64,000 nucleotides of DNA from NCBI GenBank assembly GCA_963931575.1, contig OZ007029.1, positions 1,116,001 to 1,180,000 on the forward strand, written 5' to 3'. Position 1 is the first letter of the stretch; each line of letters opens with the position of its first letter. The stretch comes from Gastranaerophilus sp944325835. Its GTDB lineage: Bacteria; Cyanobacteriota; Vampirovibrionia; Gastranaerophilales; Gastranaerophilaceae. Shown here one piece after another: positions 7,391 through 14,812 of the stretch. The notes beneath the pieces are model-generated. The model saw only the letters and a list, made by a program, of their open reading frames with translations, did not search any database and was not told the origin of the DNA. Position numbers and translations under genes: made by a program.

Positions 7391-8570
7391 CGCAATGAAC
7401 ATTAGTTTCAAGACTTCTGAGATGATTCAGGCGGGCTCCGGTATTAAATCCCTGAGTCCAGCCTACAGTTGAACTACGCAACTTTGATGACCAATAGTTT
7501 ACAGCCCCGGTTGCGATTTCCCCATTCATTAACAACTGATTCACGAACATTGAAGAAAGTTCGTCCTGACTGGGAATTCTAAATTCAGGGTCTTGTTCCT
7601 TACATATTCCGAGAGCATCTTGCTGCGTAGCAGTTTGCGAAGCCTTTTGTACAGGAACATTTGGCGCTACAACCGAACTATCTGTAGGATAAAATACAGT
7701 CATAAAACCAATGTCCTTTCCTACAGTATTTGGTCCTTTGTTACCATTCAAATCAAAAATAAAATTAGCACAGACTTTTGGCTGAACATAATAAGGGTTT
7801 GTTTCATTCATTGATGCCTGACAGTTAGGATTATAGAAGGTTAAAATACTTTCCCCATTTGCGGTTTCAAATGCCGCCACTTTAGTGTCAATTATAGAAA
7901 AAGTTCCAACAATGTCCGGACGCGAATTTCCTACAAGCATTCTGCTATTCAATTCAGATAACGTAGCAGGCGTAGAAATTGTGATTGCATTCAGTGTAAC
8001 TATTTTATTCACAAAACCACAATCATCTATATGTTCGTTATCACAAATATTATTTATTTTAAGGACTTTAGAAAGACCTGCTGTTACAAAAGTTTCTGCG
8101 GCAGTATCCTCAATTGATGTCGAACCCGCACTGTCGGTGATTTCTCTCAACGTACCATAACCATTCAACGCCGGCATCAGGGCTATTGCCTGACTAAACC
8201 GCGCATATAGTGCTTTTCTCTGGGTGTTCCATGTTCGCTCGTTAATGTTTCCGGTAAGTGACGGCAGCGTTATCGCCGCAACCACACCAATTATCGTGAG
8301 GGATAATAGTATCTCCGCCATGGTAAAACCAATACGAGCCAACGCCATATTGTCACCCTGAACTTGATTCAGGGTCTGGCCAATGTTGGATATCCGCTCG
8401 TAACGTGAGACAGATTCCGAAACTGTCTTGCTCGACTCGCGGGAAACGGCACCGCGAAAAGCGTGGTTTTCGCTTTGTGCCTCTGCTCGCTCGCGCAGTT
8501 CGGAATGACAATTAATGGCTTTCGACTGTTCAATAGTGTCTGTTAAGAGAGGCCCCCCCCCCCCCTGCAT
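7380..8570 (-). CDS. Prepilin A: prepilin-like protein with DUF1566-like C-terminus, phase-variable leader
   Basis: Type IV prepilin or pseudopilin. Cleavage motif G|FTMAEILLSLTIIGVVAA with Glu at mature position 5 and a hydrophobic helix, processed by PilD; the C-terminus resembles DUF1566 (FRIPSQDELSS, NYWSS, final CVKR). The coordinates are the open frame. From the internal ATG at 8348 the precursor has 322 residues, with a possible SD (GGTGA) just ahead. The better start is the ATG at 8595, with promoter TTGACT-17-CATAAT and an SD-like AAAGGA, but a run of 13 G puts it one base out of frame (stop after 21 codons). Twelve or fifteen G would join them. Codons between the G run and 8348 come mostly from a MITE-like element. 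Confidence 0.85.
   Translation of the reverse strand: MQGGGGPLLTDTIEQSKAINCHSELRERAEAQSENHAFRGAVSRESSKTVSESVSRYERISNIGQTLNQVQGDNMALARIGFTMAEILLSLTIIGVVAAITLPSLTGNINERTWNTQRKALYARFSQAIALMPALNGYGTLREITDSAGSTSIEDTAAETFVTAGLSKVLKINNICDNEHIDDCGFVNKIVTLNAITISTPATLSELNSRMLVGNSRPDIVGTFSIIDTKVAAFETANGESILTFYNPNCQASMNETNPYYVQPKVCANFIFDLNGNKGPNTVGKDIGFMTVFYPTDSSVVAPNVPVQKASQTATQQDALGICKEQDPEFRIPSQDELSSMFVNQLLMNGEIATGAVNYWSSKLRSSTVGWTQGFNTGARLNHLRSLETNVHCVKR
8349..8512. mobile_element. MITE-like repeat element inside the prepilin A leader
   Basis: About 164 bp bounded by imperfect inverted 16-mers: ATTGTCACCCTGAACT at one end and the complement of ATTGTCATTCCGAACT at the other (13 of 16 match). The interior has hairpins and the CTCGCTCGCGC motif seen at other intergenic sites here. 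It has no transposase, so it would be non-autonomous. One end lies directly against the internal ATG of prepilin A, and the whole element is open in the prepilin frame. Confidence 0.55.
8553..8565 (-). repeat. Homopolymer G13 (prepilin A leader)
   Basis: Thirteen C on the plus strand, read as G13 in the gene, ten codons after the SD-supported ATG at 8595. Its length decides whether that start is in frame with prepilin A. Confidence 0.9.
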
Positions 8571-8663
8571 TAATACTTACACTTCGGTTTTTCATAAGTT
8601 CTTCTATCCTTTCCGGCTTCTCGCCTTTATCTTATATTGAATGCTGCTCTGTGGCACTCTTTC

Positions 8664-8692
8664 ATTATGTATCATGTTTTACAATTAGTCAA
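8664..8692 (-). promoter_or_regulatory. Promoter of prepilin A
   Basis: TTGACT, a 17-base spacer and CATAAT. The -35 and early spacer (TCTTGACTAA, then AAAACATG) closely match the prepilin C promoter. Confidence 0.6.
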
Positions 8693-8696
8693 GACA

Positions 8697-8723
8697 AACA
8701 AAATGCACGCATTAAGCGTGCAT
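8697..8723 (-). terminator. Terminator after small gene 8775-8954
   Basis: Stem ATGCACGC/GCGTGCAT with a five-base loop, followed on the minus strand by TTTGTTTG. Confidence 0.6.
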
Positions 8724-8774
8724 GCAAAATCTTTCCTATCTTTTCTCTAATCCGACAAACATTAAATTTCGTTC

Positions 8775-8954
8775 TTATGCTATAAAATTTGTTGCTCCGA
8801 AACGGCTTGCTCCGTGGAAAAATGACTGTTTCAACAAACCGCTTAATGTTTTTTTCACAACCAGACGGTTTTCTAAATCTTTTCCGTTAACCGCATCTGA
8901 GGTTTCTTTATATAAATCACTTATTGTACTTGAAAATAATAACATCTCTTGCAT
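8775..8954 (-). CDS. Small hypothetical protein (59 aa)
   Basis: Not recognised. The 59-residue product (MQEMLLFSSTISDLYKETSD...) has an amphipathic N-terminal half and a basic, Gly/Phe-containing tail. I chose the internal ATG because AGAGAGG lies five bases upstream, and a CTTTATATAAAT element, also found ahead of two other genes of unknown function here, is 33 bases upstream. A terminator hairpin follows. A plus-strand frame overlaps it but has no start signals. Confidence 0.5.
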   Translation of the reverse strand: MQEMLLFSSTISDLYKETSDAVNGKDLENRLVVKKTLSGLLKQSFFHGASRFGATNFIA

Positions 8955-8986
8955 ATAAGCCTCTCTTTTTTCTTTAATCTCTCTGT

Positions 8987-8998
8987 ATTTATATAAAG
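8987..8998 (-). promoter_or_regulatory. Shared CTTTATATAAAT element (copy 1)
   Basis: Same 12-mer as at 15377-15388 and 43111-43122. It contains a TATAAA/TATATA -10-like core and lies about 30-50 bases ahead of a start codon in all three cases. Confidence 0.4.
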
Positions 8999-9060
8999 AA
9001 TTTTTCTTCAAAAATATTGCCTTTTTCAATACAAATTATATAAGCTTTGTTAAGTTTTTG

Positions 9061-10011
9061 TTACAAAGAGCCTATAACTTTTGCAAATAAGTCATAAAGC
9101 AAAACCCTGTATTCAGTATCCACAGGTGTGTTAATACCTAAAGCGCGTTTAACAATATATCCGGCATTCAAATATGCTTCACGCTCATTTAGAGATGTAA
9201 GGTGCGAATGTTCAAAAACCGTTTTTCTATCAAGATTAGGGAACTTCAATGCTGCTTTATCTACAGAGGCCAAAAACGTACGGGCAAGAAAGTCCTCTGC
9301 AGGCATATTTACCTGATTAATGTAAATTTCATTTAAAACCTTAGGGCTTATAGATTTAACAGTACGCGGTATAATATCTTTTTTACCAAGAGACCGCAAT
9401 AAAGGCTGCTGCATTCGGATTTCTGCCTCATTAAAGATGTTACTCATTGAACGCAAGGTATCAATTTTTACATCCAATGGCAAATCTTTATCTAACACTT
9501 TTTGAATAAATTGGCGGTGTGAGATTCTGTCAGAAGATTCCTCCTGAAAAACATGCATCATTTCATGAGAAACATTATCCATAAGAATTAAACGATTTTT
9601 GATATCATCCTGCGATGGTATATTGAGGAAAATAGTTTTCTGCCCCTCGACAACCTCCTTCATATCTTCAATGTTATAACCAAAAGAAAAACGAGCTGCG
9701 TGATTAGCTGCGCCGTCTGCCAACGCCGGCGGAATTTCCTGCATTGATTTAACTAAAAGTCCGGGTGAATATTTTTGAATGATTTCGCCGAGACTCTCTA
9801 ATGAAAATTTTTCGGAATTCAAAATATAGTTATATAGTTTCCGCAAAAAAGGATCTCTCTTTTCCACAAAGGTCATACTAGCCCCGAAGGAAATCGTATT
9901 TGATTTTACGAAAACATCATTTCCGGGTTTTGAATATGCGGGGCTAAAACGCGGGGTTGTGACTAATTTTGGAGTCGTTAAATTATTACTAGAAACTGCA
10001 GTTATTTTCAT
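9061..10011 (-). CDS. Hypothetical protein with HExxH zinc-protease-like motif
   Basis: Family not recognised. The 316-residue product contains NVSHEMMHVFQEES (HExxH at about residues 149-153), followed much later by SLNEREAYLNAGY, whose Glu could be the third zinc ligand. This is the layout of small metallopeptidases, but unproven. The N-terminus (MKITAVSSNNLTTPK...NTISFGA) is polar and low-complexity, not a classical signal peptide. The ATG is preferred over a TTG seven codons upstream; neither has a clear Shine-Dalgarno. It diverges from the acidic-protein gene at 10142. Confidence 0.7.
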   Translation of the reverse strand: MKITAVSSNNLTTPKLVTTPRFSPAYSKPGNDVFVKSNTISFGASMTFVEKRDPFLRKLYNYILNSEKFSLESLGEIIQKYSPGLLVKSMQEIPPALADGAANHAARFSFGYNIEDMKEVVEGQKTIFLNIPSQDDIKNRLILMDNVSHEMMHVFQEESSDRISHRQFIQKVLDKDLPLDVKIDTLRSMSNIFNEAEIRMQQPLLRSLGKKDIIPRTVKSISPKVLNEIYINQVNMPAEDFLARTFLASVDKAALKFPNLDRKTVFEHSHLTSLNEREAYLNAGYIVKRALGINTPVDTEYRVLLYDLFAKVIGSL

Positions 10012-10141
10012 AATACTGTTAACTTTTCTCAAAATTAAAATTGCGCCGGCAGTCTAAATTATTAAATTTTTGTAACAAAGTTAAAGTTTAAATTTGAAAA
10101 AGCCGATATAGAAAATATTAAATAAGATAGGAGTAATTTAT

Positions 10142-10684
10142 ATGGCAATTGACGGAATCAATGTAGAGAATTGGCGTGCCAAACCGCTAAAAGAACTTGT
10201 AAACAAAATGGATGTCCTCGAAGAAGAGGATTCGGAGTGTGCCAAATGGGCGCAGGCGATGTCAGCAGTAGCCAATGCGCCGGATAACGTAACTTATGAT
10301 ATGGCAGGAGGTTCAGTAGAAGAATTTACTGCCGAGCTTGAAAATATAACACAAAACGGACTTCCGGTAGAAGAACAGCCAGAAGAAGCTCCGCCGGAAG
10401 ATGTTGAAGGCATCGGAAAAGCCGATGAAGTTCCGCCGGAAGAGGAAGAACCGGCCGTCGGCGATATTGATGAAGCTGCAGAAGAAAATGATCAGACAGA
10501 AGCTGAAGCTGCAACGGCTAATGATCCAAACGCCGCAGCAAAAACCAATCTCGTCGGAGAATCTGATGCTGAAAAACCAACCTCAGAAGCTGAAGATGTC
10601 ACAATGGCAGACGAATCCATTACAACTGATACTGAAGAAATCAGAAAAAGAAAAATCAAAAAAGGCGAAGAACCTACTGAATAA
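10142..10684 (+). CDS. Acidic, largely disordered hypothetical protein
   Basis: Not recognised. The first ~75 residues (MAIDGINVENWRAKPLKEL...) may fold as helices. From about residue 75 on the protein is extremely Glu/Asp/Pro/Ala-rich (EEQPEEAPPEDVEG, PPEEEEPAV) and ends in a basic patch (RKRKIKKG). This is a disordered linker or scaffold composition. AGGAG lies seven bases before the ATG. The gene stands alone and is closed by a terminator. Confidence 0.75.
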   Translation: MAIDGINVENWRAKPLKELVNKMDVLEEEDSECAKWAQAMSAVANAPDNVTYDMAGGSVEEFTAELENITQNGLPVEEQPEEAPPEDVEGIGKADEVPPEEEEPAVGDIDEAAEENDQTEAEAATANDPNAAAKTNLVGESDAEKPTSEAEDVTMADESITTDTEEIRKRKIKKGEEPTE

Positions 10685-10687
10685 CGA

Positions 10688-10716
10688 GAGGCGGGCTTTT
10701 AAAAGTCCGCCTTTCT
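10688..10716 (+). terminator. Terminator after the acidic protein gene
   Basis: AGGCGG...CCGCCT stem with a CTTTT/AAAAG extension, followed by TTTCTTTT on the plus strand, between two convergent genes. Confidence 0.7.
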
Positions 10717-10717
10717 T

Positions 10718-11263
10718 TTAACACAACGCTTTGATTGCAAGTAATATTAAGATTACACCCGCGGCGATTTCAAGATATTTTGTATCGAATTTTTTCAAGG
10801 CATTTCCGCTCCAAAAGCCAATCATAGACATTATAAAAGAGGCCAGAGCAATAATTAAGCAGGATAATATTAAAGGAGTATGAGTCAGTTTCAACGGAAC
10901 GCCTGCACCCAGAGCGTCTATACTGGTTGCAATGCCGAGAAGCAAAAACACACGAAACCCGAGACGCGGCATTTGTTTTTCGCCAACATCCTTTTTAAGA
11001 GCTTCAACAATAAATTTCCCACCGAGGAACATAAATATTGCAAAGACAAGAAGTTTTGCAAACGGTGCGATATAATTATAAACCAAGCCGGTCAGCAAAT
11101 AGGTTATAAGCGGCATGCCGCCTTGAAAAAATCCCATAATCGAGGCAAGAATTGTCGATATTTTTGTCCTTTTAAACCTTATAAGCAGCCCCTGTGAAAA
11201 GGATACTATAAGGCAGTCAACACCTAATGCTATTGCCAGAAATATTATCTCAAATAAAGTCAA
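10718..11263 (-). CDS. mntP: Putative manganese efflux pump MntP
   Basis: Six-helix membrane protein of the MntP/DUF204 family, exporting Mn(II). The helix-1 signature ALGVDCLIVSFSQGL and the mirrored second-half signature GIATSIDALGAGVPL carry the conserved Asp residues (family: ALGMDAFAVS and ...SIDAL...). I prefer a TTG start, because GAGGTG sits just ahead of it inside the end of the upstream DUF4127 gene; an ATG 12 codons earlier is possible. It overlaps that gene, so the two are probably co-transcribed. Confidence 0.8.
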   Translation of the reverse strand: MTLFEIIFLAIALGVDCLIVSFSQGLLIRFKRTKISTILASIMGFFQGGMPLITYLLTGLVYNYIAPFAKLLVFAIFMFLGGKFIVEALKKDVGEKQMPRLGFRVFLLLGIATSIDALGAGVPLKLTHTPLILSCLIIALASFIMSMIGFWSGNALKKFDTKYLEIAAGVILILLAIKALC

Positions 11264-12584
11264 TTTCCACCTCAAATAACCTGTTCCACGGGAATTCATA
11301 ATTTATTTTACGCGTTGTAGGGAACTTCGCGATCAGATTTTTTTCATAGCAGGACATTTTTTGTTTCAGCGCGGATAAATCAGGTGAACCCAGTTCTTGC
11401 CTTACATTTGCCTGATAAGCCCAGTCGTCCAGAAATCTTGTAAGCATCAGGCGGTTAAATGAATCCTCATTGAACGTTCCTTTTTCTTTAGCCAGAATAG
11501 TGAGTTTCAGAGCAAAAATCAGACTCCCGAGAGTATTTGCAGAAGTATTCCACGCACAATAACCAAGGAATTTATCATCAAGTCCGGCATCAAAAAGAGC
11601 TTTAACAAAAGCATTATCCGCCCCGTTGGCAAATCTCACATCCGCAACAGCGTAATTTTTGTCAGGTTTAGACCATTCTCCGCGAAACGGTTCTGTCTGA
11701 ACCTTCATAACTATTTCACCCTGATTTTTGACAAAATTGTTAATAAAAAGTTCAACCTCCGCCTCTTCTTCTGAAACAACTTTGCAGCCGGCAAGTTCTA
11801 TTTGATTTTTCACGCATTCTTCTAGAGGAATATCCTCATAATTTGAAATAAGGTTTTTCTGACTCTCCTCGATAAAAACCGGTGCGATTTTCACACACCC
11901 TTCAACTGCCCGTGCCAGAAGCGACAACGGGATTTCATCTGCGCCGGTTTTAACAACAGCGCCCATAGATTTCAACATGCCGGCTTCCTGAACATTAAGC
12001 CCATACTGCGCACAATCATCTTTTGAAAAAATCAATGTGTCAAAAATTCCCTCATTTTGCCATTCCAGATAGATTTTATTTATCTCAAAATTCCGCCTGC
12101 GCGTCATCAGGTAATCCTCAAGGATTTCAGCCGGAACCTCTGCCGGTGCGCAGCCATTTCTGTGCAAATTATAAGAATATTCAAAAATCTTTTTGCCGTA
12201 CTTATCCCAGTACTGTTTTTCTTCCTGATTGACGTTGTTATTTGAAATCCGCATTATACTTGAAAATGCATAAACTTTTTTACCTTTTAAAGCTATTTTC
12301 AACCTTCCAAGCCGCGCACTTATTTCTTCAAATGTATCCGTACTTCTTCTGGAAGGTATCAAACCGCCGTATGCAACAGTATCAAGCGCAATTACAAATG
12401 CATCAACACTTTCAAGATTTTCAATCCATGCCAGAATTGCATCTGTATCCGCCGGCTTTGTTAAATCGCCCAAAAGTGTGCGCTCAGGCATAAAAAGTTC
12501 CAGACTATCATCAAGTCCTGCAATAAGTTCCGGCAGCGTATAACATACCGGTCTATTATCTATCGGTATTAATCCTATTTTCAT
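11250..12584 (-). CDS. DUF4127 family protein
   Basis: The 444-residue product has the DUF4127 signatures IGLIPIDNRPVCYTLPE at the N-terminus, ALDTVAYGGLIPSR near residue 90 and YCAWNTSANTLGSLI near 345. The biochemical role of the family is not established. TATAAT lies seven bases before the ATG with no Shine-Dalgarno, a leaderless pattern. It lies between a D-2-hydroxyacid dehydrogenase (20 bases upstream) and mntP (overlapping downstream) on the same strand. Confidence 0.85.
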   Translation of the reverse strand: MKIGLIPIDNRPVCYTLPELIAGLDDSLELFMPERTLLGDLTKPADTDAILAWIENLESVDAFVIALDTVAYGGLIPSRRSTDTFEEISARLGRLKIALKGKKVYAFSSIMRISNNNVNQEEKQYWDKYGKKIFEYSYNLHRNGCAPAEVPAEILEDYLMTRRRNFEINKIYLEWQNEGIFDTLIFSKDDCAQYGLNVQEAGMLKSMGAVVKTGADEIPLSLLARAVEGCVKIAPVFIEESQKNLISNYEDIPLEECVKNQIELAGCKVVSEEEAEVELFINNFVKNQGEIVMKVQTEPFRGEWSKPDKNYAVADVRFANGADNAFVKALFDAGLDDKFLGYCAWNTSANTLGSLIFALKLTILAKEKGTFNEDSFNRLMLTRFLDDWAYQANVRQELGSPDLSALKQKMSCYEKNLIAKFPTTRKINYEFPWNRLFEVEIDFI

Positions 12585-12604
12585 AGAATTTATTATATCA
12601 TAAC

Positions 12605-13633
12605 TCAGACGACCCTGCAGGTGTTTGCACCTTTAAAAAAGTCTGTTACGGAAACCATAGAGGTTTGAAGTATATAATCCACAGCCTCCTGCGTTTCATA
12701 AGCAATATGCGGGGTAATAATCACATTATCCCATTTGATAATTTCATTAACAATTTTAAGTTCATCAAAGCATTCGGCATGCGACATTCCAAGTAACTGA
12801 CAATACTCTTCACGCCGGAAACTCATAGATTCACAGCTTAAAACATCCAGCCCGACACCCGCAATAAGCCCGTTTAACAAAGCTTCTTTTAAATCCTGTA
12901 AATTTATCAGTTCGCCCCTTGAAGTGTTTATTATATAAGGTTTCCTGTACATTTTTTCAAACTGGGCACGCCCCAGCATATTATGATTATCTTTTGTATA
13001 AGGCATATGAAGCGTTATAACATCCGACTCTTTCAAAAGTTCCTCAAATTCTGCATATTTAACACCATATTTCACGATTAATTCTTCTTTCGGATGCACA
13101 TCAAACGCAAGAATTTTCATCCCGAGACAGTGTGCTATTTTACAAACGCTTCCACCGATTGCACCGGTTCCGATGACCCCGAGCGTAATACCGTTCAAAT
13201 CCCTGCCCAGAAACATGTTAATATTTCTGTTATTCTCCCTCATATATAAATTTGCAGGGATTATCTTTCTAACCAGAGCAAGCATCAGCGCAAATGTATA
13301 CTGCGCAACAGCCGTTGCACCATAATTTTCAACATTTGTGACCGCAATATGCCTTTTACGGCAAAAATCAAGATCAATATGATCAACTCCGGTCGAACGC
13401 GTTGCAATAATACGCAAATTTTTAAACCGCTTTATAACCTCTTCTGTCACAGGAGAATTTATGAACACGCTTATGACCGAAACATTATCAAGGATTCCTG
13501 CAGGAATTTTATCCAGAAGCTCCATACTCAAACTCTCTTCAAAAAATTTTATATTAAAGCAATCAAAATCATGCTCCTGAAAATATAACCTCTCCGGCTC
13601 TCTAAAGTCAAACATCAACATATCTATAGCCAT
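12605..13633 (-). CDS. D-2-hydroxyacid dehydrogenase (D-lactate dehydrogenase-like)
   Basis: NAD-dependent reduction of a 2-keto acid to a D-2-hydroxyacid, by family resemblance to D-lactate dehydrogenase. The Rossmann fingerprint LGVIGTGAIGGSVCKIA lies near residue 147, INTSRGELIN supplies the catalytic Arg near 227, and TPHIAYET holds the catalytic His near 314. The start is the ATG ahead of AIDMLMFDF, with AGGAG seven bases upstream. The substrate could be pyruvate (fermentative lactate) or another 2-keto acid. Confidence 0.85.
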   Translation of the reverse strand: MAIDMLMFDFREPERLYFQEHDFDCFNIKFFEESLSMELLDKIPAGILDNVSVISVFINSPVTEEVIKRFKNLRIIATRSTGVDHIDLDFCRKRHIAVTNVENYGATAVAQYTFALMLALVRKIIPANLYMRENNRNINMFLGRDLNGITLGVIGTGAIGGSVCKIAHCLGMKILAFDVHPKEELIVKYGVKYAEFEELLKESDVITLHMPYTKDNHNMLGRAQFEKMYRKPYIINTSRGELINLQDLKEALLNGLIAGVGLDVLSCESMSFRREEYCQLLGMSHAECFDELKIVNEIIKWDNVIITPHIAYETQEAVDYILQTSMVSVTDFFKGANTCRVV

Positions 13634-13790
13634 AAGTGAACTCCTTTTAACCAATTTATCAATTGAACAAAATCAAATTACATTGTGCAAAAGTATAATT
13701 ATTTAGAATAAAAATTTTCTCCCGAAGGGCAATGAAACAGCAAGGGAAAAACAGTATCTTAAAAATACAAACGAAAGGAGAAGTTCAAAA

Positions 13791-14267
13791 GTGAAAAACG
13801 ATTTAATAATCCGTGAACCGGAACTGTATTTTGACAGTATCCATCAGGAATTAAATAACTTTCTGAGAGATACATTTCTGACGCACGCGATAGGAAATCC
13901 CTTAAATATAAGAAAAAATGCAACCTGGCGTCCTGCGATAGAAGTCAAACAAACAGATAAAAATTATAAAGTAAAAGTTCAGCTTCCGGGAGTAAAAAGG
14001 GACGATATCGAAGTAGAATTAGACAACGATTTTATGACAATAACAGCCGAAATTCAGGAAGAAAAAGAACAAAAACAGGAGGACGAAAAAAACTCCAGAT
14101 ACCATACCTGCGAATTTCGTTACGGTAAATATCAACGAACGATTTCCTTTGATGAACCGGTTAAAATAGAGGACAGCAGAGCCGAATACAAAGACGGTGT
14201 CCTGATGATAACAGTTCCGAAACAGGAAATCAAAGAAAGTAAGCCAAAGAAACTCTCAATAAACTAA
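13791..14267 (+). CDS. Small heat shock protein, Hsp20/alpha-crystallin family
   Basis: ATP-independent holdase chaperone. The alpha-crystallin domain runs from about residue 45 to 150, with KVKVQLPGVKRDDIEVEL and the C-terminal strand YKDGVLMITVPK. The tail ends KKLSIN rather than a clear IxI motif. The GTG start follows AAAGGAG at nine bases. No CIRCE element is visible upstream. A long structured region with a terminator lies directly downstream. Confidence 0.9.
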   Translation: MKNDLIIREPELYFDSIHQELNNFLRDTFLTHAIGNPLNIRKNATWRPAIEVKQTDKNYKVKVQLPGVKRDDIEVELDNDFMTITAEIQEEKEQKQEDEKNSRYHTCEFRYGKYQRTISFDEPVKIEDSRAEYKDGVLMITVPKQEIKESKPKKLSIN

Positions 14268-14274
14268 GCCGGAT

Positions 14275-14404
14275 TAAACCCGGATAGTGTGGGTCGTACA
14301 AATTCCGCGGCAGTTTATGGGGGTCAGGCTGTACGAAGCCGGTACGACTTCGAGTTATACAGCCAAATAGGAGGGGAAGCCTGTAATGGGATCTTCCCCT
14401 TTTT
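14275..14404 (+). ncRNA. Candidate structured RNA or long structured 3' UTR after hsp20
   Basis: A hairpin GGCTGTA/TACAGCC (14327-14333 with 14358-14364) holds an inner CGAAG/CTTCG stem. Part of it can pair instead with an upstream segment: GTCGTAC at 14293-14299 with GTACGAC at 14342-14348. Both folds cannot form together. A strong terminator closes the region. I see no promoter of its own, so it may be the 3' part of the hsp20 mRNA. It lacks the 4.5S/SRP, tmRNA and RNase P core sequences I know. Confidence 0.35.
14373..14404 (+). terminator. Terminator downstream of hsp20
   Basis: GGGGAAG/CTTCCCC stem with a 13-base loop, followed by five T. Confidence 0.8.
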
Positions 14405-14680
14405 CACTATTTAGCGTTTAATGCATCCACATTTGGAACCCTGTATTCCTTATCCTGTTTTGTACATAAATTGGACACTTCCGATTGAACAGCAACGAAC
14501 TATTGTCACCCTGAACTGCGCGAGCAAGCCGACCGCCGGTCCTTTCTTTTTATTGCGTTGGGCTTGCCAGCCCAACCTACTGGAATAAGGCAATAGGACT
14601 ATTTTTTTCTTCCATTCGGTCATTACGACTCATTGCCTTATTCTCTTATTGCCTTATTAATTTCTCTTTCGTCAAGTGAT
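14405..14680. other. Repeat-rich intergenic stretch without genes
   Basis: No coding frame with start signals. It holds a one-ended remnant of the MITE-like element (14502-14530, ATTGTCACCCTGAACT then GCGCGAGCAAGC), a perfect 8-bp hairpin GTTGGGCT/AGCCCAAC (14557-14576), and three copies of ATTGCCTTATT: one inverted at 14584-14595, two direct at 14632-14642 and 14648-14658. Confidence 0.6.
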
Positions 14681-14706
14681 AAACAAAAACCGCCTTTCAG
14701 GCGGTT
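14681..14706 (-). terminator. Terminator after gene 14813-15328
   Basis: AACCGCCT/AGGCGGTT stem with a three-base loop, followed on the minus strand by TTTG and TTT. Confidence 0.7.
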
Positions 14707-14812
14707 AAAAATGGTTAGTTAAGGATAGGATAAGATTTTTTCTTATATAAAAAACACACACTAAAAATTAAGCAAACTACACGAACTTCACGTTTTTCTA
14801 CTACACATTACC

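Noticed and set aside
7380..8570. Diversity-generating retroelement target (variable DUF1566-like end)
   Set aside because: No reverse transcriptase gene or template repeat is present in the window; kept only as a hypothesis to test elsewhere.
8722..8958. Plus-strand 78-residue frame
   Set aside because: Antisense to a frame with a Shine-Dalgarno, promoter element and terminator; has no start signals itself.
10067..10079. TTTTGTAACAAA as a regulatory motif shared by several genes
   Set aside because: Similar words occur near 43066 and 42564, but at differing distances and with one apparent match (9054) being merely a stop codon context; too weak to claim.
14275..14404. 4.5S/SRP RNA because of GGGTCAGG
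   Set aside because: The essential GGAAGCAGCC tetraloop side is missing and the rest does not fold like SRP RNA.
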